A DNA stretch of 64,000 bases from an uncultured Clostridia bacterium. GTDB lineage: Bacteria; Bacillota; Clostridia; Oscillospirales; SIG627. Where the stretch lies: contig CANQBV010000006.1 of the NCBI GenBank assembly GCA_947589595.1, positions 18,270 to 82,269 on the forward strand. The letters run 5' to 3'. The notes below the pieces were generated by a model that ran no database searches, was not told the origin of the DNA, and was given only the letters and a program-made list of their open reading frames with translations. Position 1 is the stretch's first letter, and every line of letters begins with the position of its first letter. The translations under genes were made by a program, and so were the position numbers. Of the stretch, positions 52,165-61,028 are shown piece by piece.

Positions 52165-53403
52165 ATGTCACATTTTCCCGGCGTTGCCGCATCCGATATT
52201 CTTCTCCCGCGCGAAGATCTTTCGCCAGAAAAGTGGGCGGTTATTGCCTGCGACCAGTTTACCTCTCAGCCCGAATACTGGAAGGAAGTCGAGGCATTGG
52301 TCGGCGAAGCGCCGTCGGCTTTGCATTTGATGCAGCCGGAAGCGTTTTTAGATCAGGGCGATCCGACGGAAAACATCAACGCCACCATGAAAAAGTACCT
52401 GCAAGAGGGCATTCTTCAAAAACGGGTGGAAAACGGCTTTCTCGCTGTAGAGAGAACCACGGTTTCCGGCAAAAGGCTGGGGCTTGTCGCTGCGCTTGAT
52501 CTGGAGTGCTACGATTTTACAACCGGGAAGCTTCTCACGCGCGCAACGGAGGATACCGTGGCAGATCGTTTGCCGCCGCGCGTGAAAATCCGCGAGGGCG
52601 CCTCTTTGGAATTGCCGCATGTAATGGTACTGATCGACGACCCCGAATGTTCGGTGATCGAGCCGCTTGTACAGGAAAAAGCTCAGGAAAAACCGCTCTA
52701 CGACTTTGAACTTATGATGAACGGCGGCCATCTGCGCGGCTGGGGAGTCACTTCCGAGGCGGAAAAGGAGCGGCTTTCCCGCGCTTTATTGAATTTGGAG
52801 AAGAAATCCGAAGGGTTTTTATATGCAGTCGGCGACGGCAACCATTCTTTGGCAACCGCTAAAATTTGCTGGGAAAACATCAAAAAAGAATTGCCGAAGG
52901 AAAAGCAGAATTTCCACCCGGCGCGCTATGCTCTGGCCGAGATCGTCAATCTTCATTCTCCGGCAATCCTGTTTGAAGCGATTCACCGTGTGCTGTTCCG
53001 CTGCTGTGCCGAACCGCTGATTGAGGGCCTAAAAGCCTATGCGCGCTCACAGGGAATCGGACTCGTGCCCGGCGAAGAAATTGTTTTCGTTGCCGACGGC
53101 AGCAGGGTCGGCTTCCGATTGGAAAATGCGGGCGGCCTTTTGCCGGTGGCGCTGCTGCAGAGCTTCTTGGATCGGTACCTCGCAGAGCACCCGGATACCG
53201 GGATCGATTATATTCACGGAGAAAAAACCGTGCTCGATTTGGCAAGGGCGGAAAACACGGTTGGAATTCTTTTGCAAAGCATTCCCAAGGATTCCTTTTT
53301 CGCCGGGATCCGCGCCGGCGGGCATTTGCCGCGCAAAACCTTTTCCATGGGACATGCGGAAGAAAAACGGTATTATATGGAATGCCGGAAACTGATTGAT
53401 TGA
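52165..53403 (+). CDS. DUF1015 family protein
   Basis: A 412-residue member of DUF1015. Landmarks are the N-terminal FPGVAASDILLPREDLSPEK, the RTTVSGKRLGLVAALDLECY region, and the highly conserved LYAVGDGNHSLATAKICWE. Also present is HPARYALAEIVNLHSP. No biochemical role is established that I know of. AGAGGAG site seven bases before the ATG. alr follows after 13 bp, and the block DUF1015-alr-mnmA reads as one operon, so a link to cell wall or tRNA metabolism is only guilt by association. Confidence 0.88.
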   Translation: MSHFPGVAASDILLPREDLSPEKWAVIACDQFTSQPEYWKEVEALVGEAPSALHLMQPEAFLDQGDPTENINATMKKYLQEGILQKRVENGFLAVERTTVSGKRLGLVAALDLECYDFTTGKLLTRATEDTVADRLPPRVKIREGASLELPHVMVLIDDPECSVIEPLVQEKAQEKPLYDFELMMNGGHLRGWGVTSEAEKERLSRALLNLEKKSEGFLYAVGDGNHSLATAKICWENIKKELPKEKQNFHPARYALAEIVNLHSPAILFEAIHRVLFRCCAEPLIEGLKAYARSQGIGLVPGEEIVFVADGSRVGFRLENAGGLLPVALLQSFLDRYLAEHPDTGIDYIHGEKTVLDLARAENTVGILLQSIPKDSFFAGIRAGGHLPRKTFSMGHAEEKRYYMECRKLID

Positions 53404-53416
53404 AGTAAGAGGGAAT

Positions 53417-54553
53417 ATGGAACAGAAATTAAAGAGATCCTGGACGGAGATCAATCTTTCCGCTCTCAGGAAAAATTATACCATTTATCAATCCCTGCAG
53501 CCTGCCGGGCGAAAGATTATGGCGGTCGTCAAAGCAGACGCTTACGGCCATGGGGATGTGGAAACCGCAAAGGCTTTGAGTGAATTGGGCTGTACGGATT
53601 TTGCCGTCTCCAACAGCGAAGAAGCGCTGAAGCTGCGCCATGCGGGAATCAAGGGGCAAATTCTGATTTTGGGCTACACCCCGGTGGATCAGGCACAGGC
53701 TCTTTTTGAAAACGAAATCACACAAGCACTGGTATCGGAAGAATATGCAGAGGCGCTTGCCAAAAGCGGTTTTGCCGTGAAAGCGCAGTTCGCTTTAGAT
53801 ACCGGGATGCGCAGGATCGGGCTGAACGCGGACGACCCCGAAAATTGCGAACGGGCGATCCGGAAATATGCAGCGCTTCTCACTCTGACCGGCGTCTTTA
53901 CCCACCTCTGCGTGGCGGATACCGAAACGCCGGAAGCGATCGACTTTACGAAAAAGCAAATTCAGCTTTATGAAGCGGTTGTCAAGCGGATAGGGGATCT
54001 GCAGCTTCCGTACTGCCACTGTATGAACTCCGCCGGCGGTCTTTGGCACGACAGCGAATTCAGCTGCTTTTCCCGTTTGGGGATTGTTCTCTACGGGCTG
54101 AAACCCGATTTTGCCAATACGCTTCCCGAGGGGATCGAGCCGGTATTGGAATGGAAATCCGTGGTCTCAATGGTGAAAGAAATTTCCAAAGGCGATACCG
54201 TCGGTTACGGCAGAGCCTATCGCGCGAATCAAACCATGCGGATCGCAACGGTCACCACCGGCTATGCAGATGGGTACCACCGTCTGCTCTCCAACCGGGG
54301 GTATGTGCTCATTCACGGTAAAAAAGCGCCGATCGTAGGGCGGGTCTGTATGGATCAGTTTATGGTGGATGTCAGCGAAATCGAAAACGTTTCCTTGGGA
54401 ACCGAAGTGGTACTGATCGGCAGAAGCGGCAGCGAGGTGCTGACGGCGGACGATATGGCTCAGATGGTGGGCACCATCGGGTATGAGATCGTTTGCGATA
54501 TCTCCAAAAGAGTAAAACGGTATTTTATTGATTCAAGTTGGCAGACGGCATGA
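53417..54553 (+). CDS. alr: Alanine racemase
   Basis: A 378-residue PLP enzyme interconverting L- and D-alanine for peptidoglycan. The PLP lysine is in AVVKADAYGHG, and the second catalytic Tyr lies in the C-terminal barrel near GYGRAYRANQ. ALDTGMRRIGL and RVCMDQFMVDVS are further signatures. Start ATG 53417 has AGAGGG; a codon 21 bases upstream lacks a site. It ends with a four-base overlap with mnmA. The MazF-type gene usually found next to alr is 14 kb away. Confidence 0.96.
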   Translation: MEQKLKRSWTEINLSALRKNYTIYQSLQPAGRKIMAVVKADAYGHGDVETAKALSELGCTDFAVSNSEEALKLRHAGIKGQILILGYTPVDQAQALFENEITQALVSEEYAEALAKSGFAVKAQFALDTGMRRIGLNADDPENCERAIRKYAALLTLTGVFTHLCVADTETPEAIDFTKKQIQLYEAVVKRIGDLQLPYCHCMNSAGGLWHDSEFSCFSRLGIVLYGLKPDFANTLPEGIEPVLEWKSVVSMVKEISKGDTVGYGRAYRANQTMRIATVTTGYADGYHRLLSNRGYVLIHGKKAPIVGRVCMDQFMVDVSEIENVSLGTEVVLIGRSGSEVLTADDMAQMVGTIGYEIVCDISKRVKRYFIDSSWQTA

Positions 54554-55629
54554 AAGAAAATTCGAAAGCCCTCATTGCCATGAGCGGGGGCGTTGACTCC
54601 AGCGTAGCGGCGCTTTTGATGCACGAAAAAGGATTTTCCTGCATCGGCGTGACCATGAAGCTTTTCGGGAACGACGACGTGGGCATTTCCCGCGCGCACT
54701 CCTGCTGCTCGCTCGACGATGTGGAAGACGCCCGCAGCGTGGCGTCCCGGATCGGAATCCCGTATTACGTGTTCAATTTTACCGATCGCTTTCGGGAAGA
54801 AGTCATTGACCGTTTTGTGGAAGCTTACGAGAACGGCAGAACGCCGAATCCCTGCATTGACTGCAACCGGTATCTGAAATTTTCCAAGCTTTACCTGCGT
54901 GCGCAGGAATTGGCTTGCGATTTTGTGGTGACAGGTCATTACGCGCGCATTGAAAAGGACGAAGGATCCGGAAGATATCTTTTGAAAAAAGCGCTCGATC
55001 CTTCCAAGGATCAAAGCTATGTGCTGTATTCTCTTACGCAGGAGCAATTGGCACATACCTTGTTTCCGCTGGGGGAATTGACAAAGAACGAAGTGCGCCA
55101 AATTGCAGATCGGGCAGGTTTCATCAACGCCGAAAAGCCCGACAGCCAGGATATCTGCTTTGTCACCGAGGGAAGCTACGCTGATTTTATTGAAAAATAT
55201 CGCAATAAAAAGTATCCCTCCGGGAATTTTGTGGACAGGGACGGAAACGTCCTTGGCACCCACAAGGGCATCATCCGCTACACCGTAGGACAGCGCAAGG
55301 GACTGGGGATCGCGTTGCAGGAACCGGCCTATGTTTGCAAGGTAGATCCGCAGGAAAATCAGGTCGTGCTGGGAAAAAACGAAGACCTTTTTTCCCGCGA
55401 GGTTCTGGCAACGGATATCAACCTGATCTCGGTTCCGAAAATAGACGGAAACGTGCGCCTGAAAGCGAAGGTGCGCTACCGCCAGAAAGAAGAGTGGGCA
55501 ACCGTTTCCCAGCCCGATGAAAATACCCTGAAAATTGTTTTTGAAGCGCCGCAGCGTGCTGTTACCAAAGGGCAGGCCGTGGTTCTCTACGACAACGATT
55601 TGGTCGTTGGCGGCGGCGTTATTTGTTAA
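54550..55629 (+). CDS. mnmA: tRNA-specific 2-thiouridylase MnmA
   Basis: A 359-residue enzyme making 2-thiouridine at the wobble base of Lys, Glu and Gln tRNAs. PP-loop AMSGGVDSSVAALLM, the first catalytic Cys in TPNPCIDCNRYLKF, GHYARIE, ALDPSKDQSYVLY, and the second Cys in DSQDICFV are all there, with the central and C-terminal barrel domains. The ATG start is in the alr stop (ATGA). Last gene of its operon; the next gene has its own promoter. Confidence 0.96.
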   Translation: MKENSKALIAMSGGVDSSVAALLMHEKGFSCIGVTMKLFGNDDVGISRAHSCCSLDDVEDARSVASRIGIPYYVFNFTDRFREEVIDRFVEAYENGRTPNPCIDCNRYLKFSKLYLRAQELACDFVVTGHYARIEKDEGSGRYLLKKALDPSKDQSYVLYSLTQEQLAHTLFPLGELTKNEVRQIADRAGFINAEKPDSQDICFVTEGSYADFIEKYRNKKYPSGNFVDRDGNVLGTHKGIIRYTVGQRKGLGIALQEPAYVCKVDPQENQVVLGKNEDLFSREVLATDINLISVPKIDGNVRLKAKVRYRQKEEWATVSQPDENTLKIVFEAPQRAVTKGQAVVLYDNDLVVGGGVIC

Positions 55630-55713
55630 AATGCACGGATTTTTTGTAGAAAATTATGCAATTTGTTAAAAAAACGAGGAAAAAACGATTTTCCGTTTGT
55701 GAAAAAGATTCGA

Positions 55714-55742
55714 TTGACATTTTCTGAACAAATTGCTATAAT
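55714..55742 (+). promoter_or_regulatory. Consensus promoter of the liv operon
   Basis: Perfect TTGACA (55714-55719), 17 bp, perfect TATAAT (55737-55742). This predicts high expression. A leader of about 100 bases, AT-rich and without clear strong hairpins, leads to livJ. Confidence 0.93.
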
Positions 55743-55847
55743 GAATGTATATTTTATTTTGTAAAGTTTTTCTTATAAAAACTTATTCTTGGTTTTAAGC
55801 TTCCATTGCGAACTTAAAATAAATAAAATTTTATATGAGGTAGTAAC

Positions 55848-57029
55848 ATGAAAAACTCCAAGAAGATTTTGTGTCTTGCTCTTGCAGTTGTCATGCTCGC
55901 TTGCGCTTTTGTCTCCTGTGGAAATCAGGGCAAAAAGTCCGGCGATTCCTACACTGCAAACAACACCACCTTCGTAATCGGTCTTTCCGGCCCGCTGACC
56001 GGCGGCGCTTCTCAGTATGGAATCGCCGTTGAAAACGCTGCAAAGCTGGCAGTTGAAGAAATCAACGCCAACGGCGGCCTGTTTGGCATTCAGTTCTCGC
56101 TGATCTCCTATGACGACCAGCACGACCCCTCCCGCGTTGCCACCGGTTACGCCAATATGCTGGAACAGGGCATGCAGGTTTCTCTGGGCTGCGTAACCTC
56201 CGGCCCCTGCGCTGAATTCAAAGCGCTTTCCAAAGAAGACAATGTGTTCTTCATTACGCCCTCCGGTTCGAATGACGAAATTCCTTCCGAATCCAACGGC
56301 TATCAAATGTGCTTTGCCGATGGTAACCAGGGGAAGGCTGCCGCTCTTTACGTGAACGAAAACTTTGCCGGCAAGACGATTGGCGTTCTCTACACCTCCG
56401 GCGATAACTATTCCGAAGGAATTTACAACCAGTTCACCGAAAACCTGAATTCTTCCGTAACCGTGGTTTCCGCGAGTTTCACGGAAGGCGCTACCGATTT
56501 CTCCTCTCAGATCAACACTTTGAAGAATTGCGAATTCATCTTCCTTCCCATTTACTACACCCCCGCTTCTCAGTTCATGATCCAGGCAAACGGTGCGGAA
56601 AACAACATGAAGGTTTACTACGGCTGCGACGGTCTTGACGGGATCGACGCTATTGAAGGCTTCGACATCAACAGCATTCCGCAGGAAGTTTCGTATCTTT
56701 CTCACTTCAACTCCGCCGCTACCGAAGGCGCTTCCGGCGAATTTGTGAAGAAGTACACCACAAAGTATGGCGAAGCCCCCAGCCAGTTTGCTGCCGGCGC
56801 TTATGACTGCGTCTATGCGATCTATGAAGCCATGAAGGCGATTGGTGAAGATAAGCTCAGCGTGACCATGTCCGCTTCTGATCTTTGCGACCTTCTCACT
56901 GCTCAGTTTGACGGAGACTTCACTTTCTCCGGCGCTACCGGTACCGATATGAAGTGGAACCGTGCTGAAACCGGCTACGGCTACGTAGAAAAAGCAGCGA
57001 CCAAGTACGTTGTAAAAACTGCGGACTAA
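55848..57029 (+). CDS. livJ: Branched-chain amino acid ABC transporter, substrate-binding lipoprotein
   Basis: A 393-residue type I periplasmic-binding-fold lipoprotein. Signal peptide with lipobox AFVSCG (Cys about 25), then FVIGLSGPLTGGASQYGIAV and AVEEINANGGLFGI, typical of Leu/Ile/Val-binding proteins. The ligand-specificity loops contain SSGSND-type TPSGSNDEIPSE. Leu/Ile/Val is inferred from family and operon; related proteins bind amides or urea. It lies first after a consensus promoter and ahead of a hairpin at 57060, which would favour its excess over the membrane parts. Confidence 0.92.
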   Translation: MKNSKKILCLALAVVMLACAFVSCGNQGKKSGDSYTANNTTFVIGLSGPLTGGASQYGIAVENAAKLAVEEINANGGLFGIQFSLISYDDQHDPSRVATGYANMLEQGMQVSLGCVTSGPCAEFKALSKEDNVFFITPSGSNDEIPSESNGYQMCFADGNQGKAAALYVNENFAGKTIGVLYTSGDNYSEGIYNQFTENLNSSVTVVSASFTEGATDFSSQINTLKNCEFIFLPIYYTPASQFMIQANGAENNMKVYYGCDGLDGIDAIEGFDINSIPQEVSYLSHFNSAATEGASGEFVKKYTTKYGEAPSQFAAGAYDCVYAIYEAMKAIGEDKLSVTMSASDLCDLLTAQFDGDFTFSGATGTDMKWNRAETGYGYVEKAATKYVVKTAD

Positions 57030-57059
57030 ACACCTGTTTTCGATAGCGAATCTCTTTCA

Positions 57060-57103
57060 TAAAGAATTGCCGATGGGGAATTTTTTCCCCTTCGGCATTC
57101 TTT
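57060..57103 (+). terminator. Intercistronic hairpin between livJ and livH (partial terminator)
   Basis: AAAGAATTGCCGATGGGGAA pairs with TTCCCC-TTCGGCA-TTCTTT, a stem of about 19 pairs with one mismatch and a T-rich loop. The run after it is short (TTTG), so it probably attenuates transcription or protects the livJ mRNA end rather than ending it fully. Confidence 0.6.
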
Positions 57104-57127
57104 GCAAATTTAAACAAGGAAAAAAGC

Positions 57128-58000
57128 ATGGAATTTATCAGTATTCTGATCAACGGACTGAGCCTCGGCGGCGTTTATGCGCTGATCGCGCTTGGTTACA
57201 CCATGGTTTACGGCATTGCAAAAATGCTGAATTTCGCCCACGGCGATATTATTATGGTGGGCGGCTATACGATCTACGTCTTTTTCACGATGACCGGGCA
57301 TCCGCTTCTTGCCATTGCGGCGGCTTGCGTGATGTGCGTGGTTTTGGGCGTGGTGATGGAAAAATTGGCGTACAAGCCTCTGCGCGGTGCGTCTCCCTTG
57401 GCGGTACTGATCACGGCGATCGGCGTCAGTTATCTTTTGCAGAGCGTTGCGCAAATGCTCTACGGCTCTGCTCCGAAAACGGTCATTATTGCCAACTTCG
57501 GTGTGGTTACGGTGGGATCTTTTTCCATCAGCATCGCTTCGCTCCTGATTTTAGCGGCCTCGGCTCTCATTATGACGGTGCTGACCCTCTTTATTAAGTT
57601 TTCCAAAGTTGGTCGTGCCATGATCGCAGTTTCCGAAGACAGGGGCGCTGCGCAACTAATGGGAGTCAACGTCAACGGGATCATTACCGTTACCTTTTTG
57701 ATCGGCTCTTTCTTGGCGGCTGTCGCCGGTGCGTTTTATCTTTTGAAATATCCGAGCATTTCCAACACCATGGGTTCCATGCCCGGTATCAAGGCTTTTA
57801 CGGCGGCGGTGATCGGCGGTATCGGTTCCATTCCCGGCGCCATGCTCGGGGGCTTGCTTTTGGGCGTCATCGAGTGCTTGTTCAACGCCTTCCCGGCCAT
57901 TGCCCCCTATACGGACGCGATCGAGTTTGCGCTTCTGATTTTGCTATTACTCGTTCGTCCCAACGGTATTTTAGGCAAGAAACGCAGAGAGAAGGTGTAA
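57128..58000 (+). CDS. livH: Branched-chain amino acid ABC transporter permease LivH
   Basis: A 290-residue membrane permease with about eight helices. LINGLSLGGVYALIALGYTM and AKMLNFAHGDIIMVGGY are the LivH signature; GRAMIAVSEDRGAAQLMGVN is the coupling-helix loop contacting the ATPases. GIKAFTAAVIGGIGSIPGA follows. AAGGAAAAA ribosome site. livM starts four bases after its stop. Confidence 0.95.
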   Translation: MEFISILINGLSLGGVYALIALGYTMVYGIAKMLNFAHGDIIMVGGYTIYVFFTMTGHPLLAIAAACVMCVVLGVVMEKLAYKPLRGASPLAVLITAIGVSYLLQSVAQMLYGSAPKTVIIANFGVVTVGSFSISIASLLILAASALIMTVLTLFIKFSKVGRAMIAVSEDRGAAQLMGVNVNGIITVTFLIGSFLAAVAGAFYLLKYPSISNTMGSMPGIKAFTAAVIGGIGSIPGAMLGGLLLGVIECLFNAFPAIAPYTDAIEFALLILLLLVRPNGILGKKRREKV

Positions 58001-58003
58001 GGG

Positions 58004-59167
58004 ATGAAGGCACTGAAAAAAATCAAATGGCAGCACTATATCGCTTACGCTGCGATCATTATCTTTCTGATCGTTTGCTCGTTTTTCAAGATCAGCCGCA
58101 CCAATCTTTATATCTTTGAAAAAATCGCCATTGCCATTATCTTAGCGACCTCGCTGAGCTTTGTGGTAGGCTTTTTAGGGGAACTTTCTCTCGGTCACGC
58201 CGGTTTTATGTGTATCGGCGCCTATATTGGCGGGAAGTTTGCCTCGATTATTGTAGAACAGCTTGGAAATGGTCTCCCGGCGCTGATTTTATCAGTGCTG
58301 GTCGGCGGTCTTTGCGCGGCGGCGGCCGGGTTTATTATCGGGCTTCCGGCACTGCGCCTGAAAGGGGACTACCTGGCGATCGTCACGTTGGCGTTCGGTC
58401 AGATCGTCATGGTTCTTTTCCAGAATTCCAGCCGTGCTTCTTTCGGCGGCGCTTTCGGTCTGGATACGCCCCGCTATGGCTACAAATCTCTTTACGTGAT
58501 TGCCTTTGTCTTCGCACTGCTGACGATCGCTGCTTTTCAGAATATCATTCGCAGCAAACACGGCAGAGCCATCACCGCGATCCGCGACAACGAAATTGCC
58601 GCTCGTGCGACCGGAATCAACGTAACCAAATATAAGCTGCTCGCCTTTGTAATCTCTGCGTTTTTTGCGGGTGTGGCGGGAGTGCTTTACAGCTACACCC
58701 AGAGTAAGGTGCAGAGCGTCAATTTCGACTACAACTATTCCATAGAAATTCTGGTCATGGTGGTTTTGGGCGGAATGGGCTCTTTGAACGGTTCCATTTT
58801 CGCGGCCGCTCTGATCACGATCTTAAACGAAAAACTGGCGACCATCCTTACCGGCAATCTCGCCGTTTTGCAGAATCTTTTCTATGCGTTGATTCTGATC
58901 CTCATTGTTATTTACAGCAATGCGCCCGCTCTCAACTCTTTCCGTGAAAAATACAATCTGCGCCGGCTCTTTACTCGTAAATCGACTGCTGCGGATTTTG
59001 CCAGGGACAAAGACGACGAGGGAAGCTGGGCTCGTGTTCCTACCAAAATCAAGATGGATGAAGTGCTTTCGCTGGATTTGGATGCAAAGGATGCCTACAC
59101 GCCGGATAAACCGGATAAGCCCGATCAGGCAGAATCCAACCGGAAAGGAGAGAAACACAATGGCTGA
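58004..59167 (+). CDS. livM: Branched-chain amino acid ABC transporter permease LivM, with hydrophilic tail
   Basis: A 387-residue permease. Core LivM features: LSLGHAGFMCIGAYIGGKF, LRLKGDYLAIVTLAFGQI, and the coupling loop GRAITAIRDNEIAARATGIN. After the last helix (about residue 320) comes a tail of roughly 65 charged residues (FARDKDDEGSWARVPTKIK and a DKPDKPDQ run) that ordinary LivM proteins lack. This tail may be cytoplasmic and could touch LivG/F. The end overlaps the livG start by eight bases. Confidence 0.94.
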   Translation: MKALKKIKWQHYIAYAAIIIFLIVCSFFKISRTNLYIFEKIAIAIILATSLSFVVGFLGELSLGHAGFMCIGAYIGGKFASIIVEQLGNGLPALILSVLVGGLCAAAAGFIIGLPALRLKGDYLAIVTLAFGQIVMVLFQNSSRASFGGAFGLDTPRYGYKSLYVIAFVFALLTIAAFQNIIRSKHGRAITAIRDNEIAARATGINVTKYKLLAFVISAFFAGVAGVLYSYTQSKVQSVNFDYNYSIEILVMVVLGGMGSLNGSIFAAALITILNEKLATILTGNLAVLQNLFYALILILIVIYSNAPALNSFREKYNLRRLFTRKSTAADFARDKDDEGSWARVPTKIKMDEVLSLDLDAKDAYTPDKPDKPDQAESNRKGEKHNG

Positions 59168-59930
59168 AATCGTACTGGATGTTCAGGATTTGGGGATCTC
59201 CTTTGGCGGTCTGAAAGCGGTGCAGCACGTCAATTTTCAAATTGAGAAAAATCAGATCTACGGTCTGGTCGGGCCCAACGGCGCCGGCAAAACCACGATT
59301 TTTAATATCCTCACCGGGGTTTATAAGCCGACCACCGGTCGGTTTTACCTGAACGGAAAGGAATTGACCGGCAAATCCCAACAAACCATTTGCCACAAGG
59401 GAATTGCCCGCACCTTCCAAAATATTCGTTTATTTAACAACATGTCCGTGATCCACAACGTTATGGTGGGGCTGCACGATCAGCCGGAATTCAAGTGCAG
59501 CTTATTTGCTTCCATGCTGCGTTTGCCCGTGCATTTCCGCAAGGAAAAGGCCATGCGTGAGAAAGCAAAAGAACTGCTGAAAATTTTCGATCTATACGAA
59601 GAACGCAACAATCTTTCCTGCAATTTGCCCTACGGTAAGCAAAGAAAATTGGAAATTGCCCGCGCGTTGGCAACGAATCCCAAGCTTTTGCTTCTCGATG
59701 AACCGGCTGCCGGTATGAACCCCAATGAAACGGCGGAGTTAATGGAAACTGTCCGCAACATTCGTGATACCTTTGATATCACGGTTCTCTTGATCGAGCA
59801 CGATATGAAATTTGTCAGCGGCCTTTGCGACCAGATCACCGTGTTGAATTTCGGTACCACGCTTGCACAAGGAACGGCAGAAGAGGTGCTGAACGATCCT
59901 GAAGTAATCAAGGCCTATTTGGGCGATTGA
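59160..59930 (+). CDS. livG: Branched-chain amino acid ABC transporter ATPase LivG
   Basis: A 256-residue ABC ATPase. Walker A GPNGAGKTT, the Q-loop region with RTFQNIRLFNNMSVIHNVMV (LivG-specific), signature LPYGKQRKLEIARAL, and Walker B LLLLDEPAAGMNP are intact. ATG 59160 follows GGAAAGGAG and lies inside livM, so translation is coupled. Works with LivF as a heterodimer beneath LivH/LivM. Confidence 0.96.
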   Translation: MAEIVLDVQDLGISFGGLKAVQHVNFQIEKNQIYGLVGPNGAGKTTIFNILTGVYKPTTGRFYLNGKELTGKSQQTICHKGIARTFQNIRLFNNMSVIHNVMVGLHDQPEFKCSLFASMLRLPVHFRKEKAMREKAKELLKIFDLYEERNNLSCNLPYGKQRKLEIARALATNPKLLLLDEPAAGMNPNETAELMETVRNIRDTFDITVLLIEHDMKFVSGLCDQITVLNFGTTLAQGTAEEVLNDPEVIKAYLGD

Positions 59931-59951
59931 TCCCGCGGAAAGGAAAAGAAG

Positions 59952-60662
59952 ATGGCTTTATTAGAGGTAAAGAATTTAGAAGTCTATTACGGCTTGATCC
60001 ACGCGATCCGTGATGTTTCCTTTGAGGTCAACGAGGGTGAGATCGTTGCGCTGATCGGCGCCAACGGCGCTGGGAAAACCACGATTATGCATTCGATCTG
60101 CAACCTGATCCCCAAAGCAGGCGGTACCGTGTTTTTCGACGGTGCGGACGTGACCCGTATCCCCGCGCATAAGCTGGTGCCCAAAGGGATCGGGCAAGTG
60201 CCCGAGGGCAGAAGAATTTTTCAGGAATTAACCGTTACCGAAAACCTCCGTCTCGGTGCTTATACGCGCAAGAATAAGGCGGAGATCAACGATTCTTTGG
60301 AAGAGATGTACACCTACTTTCCCATTCTCAAAGAGCGCGCCAAGCAGATTGCCGGAACCCTTTCCGGCGGTGAACAGCAAATGCTGGCCATGAGCCGTGC
60401 GCTGATGTCCAAACCTCGGCTTTTACTTCTGGATGAACCGAGTATGGGCCTTTCTCCGCTTTATGTAAAAACCATATTCGATATGATCCACACCGTCAAT
60501 AAACTGGGAACGACCGTTCTTTTGGTGGAACAAAACGCCAAGCAGGCGCTTGCGATTGCCGATCGCGGCTATGTTCTGGAGGTCGGTCAAATGATCAAAA
60601 CCGGGAAGGGAACGGAGCTCATGAACGACGATGGCATCCGGAAAGCCTACCTGGGTGGTTGA
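59952..60662 (+). CDS. livF: Branched-chain amino acid ABC transporter ATPase LivF
   Basis: A 236-residue ABC ATPase. Walker A GANGAGKTTIM, IGQVPEGRRIFQELTVTENL (LivF-type), signature LSGGEQQMLAMSRAL and Walker B LLLLDEPSMGLSP are complete. AAAGGAAAAG site, 21 bp after livG. Last gene of livJHMGF, followed by two hairpins in series. Confidence 0.96.
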   Translation: MALLEVKNLEVYYGLIHAIRDVSFEVNEGEIVALIGANGAGKTTIMHSICNLIPKAGGTVFFDGADVTRIPAHKLVPKGIGQVPEGRRIFQELTVTENLRLGAYTRKNKAEINDSLEEMYTYFPILKERAKQIAGTLSGGEQQMLAMSRALMSKPRLLLLDEPSMGLSPLYVKTIFDMIHTVNKLGTTVLLVEQNAKQALAIADRGYVLEVGQMIKTGKGTELMNDDGIRKAYLGG

Positions 60663-60690
60663 ATCACAAAATCTTGTCAAGAACAACACA

Positions 60691-60730
60691 AAAGCACTTT
60701 TGATAGCCTGTGGCCATCAAAAGTGCTTTA
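60691..60730 (+). terminator. First terminator of the liv operon
   Basis: AAAGCACTTTTGATAGCC pairs with GGCCATCAAAAGTGCTTT (one mismatch, short loop), about 30 bases past livF. Confidence 0.8.
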
Positions 60731-60756
60731 TATTCATTTTTTGATAAGTGAGAACA

Positions 60757-60790
60757 AAATGCAGGGAATTTTCCCTGCATTTTGTTTTCA
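60757..60790 (+). terminator. Second terminator of the liv operon
   Basis: AAAATGCAGGGAA pairs with TTCCCTGCATTTT and is followed by GTTTTC. The double arrangement guards the convergent rubredoxin gene. Confidence 0.8.
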
Positions 60791-60861
60791 AAGGTTGATA
60801 TTTTAAAGAATTTTTTCAGCGCTCTTTTGAAAGCTTTGCCGCGGTGGCTGTGCCACGGGAT

Positions 60862-61017
60862 TTAAGCTTTTTCAAAAGAATCTTTTCCCAATCCACAGAC
60901 GGGGCAGACCCAATCCGCAGGGATTTCTTCCCACGGCGTGCCGGGAGCGATGCCGCTATCGGGATCGCCTACGGCGGGGTCATACTCGTAGCCGCAAGGG
61001 CAAACATATTTTGCCAT
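60862..61017 (-). CDS. Rubredoxin with C-x-C first motif
   Basis: A 51-residue rubredoxin, a one-iron electron carrier. The second knuckle is standard ([13 protein letters not shown]), as is the middle ([11 protein letters not shown]). The first knuckle reads [11 protein letters not shown], that is C-x-C-G, where rubredoxins have C-x2-C-G; the codons TGC CCT TGC are clear. Perfect AAGGAGG ribosome site eight bases before the ATG. It follows the reverse rubrerythrin by 11 bp and is probably its electron donor in a peroxide-reducing chain from NADH. Confidence 0.9.
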   Translation of the reverse strand: MAKYVCPCGYEYDPAVGDPDSGIAPGTPWEEIPADWVCPVCGLGKDSFEKA

Positions 61018-61028
61018 ACCGATCCTCC

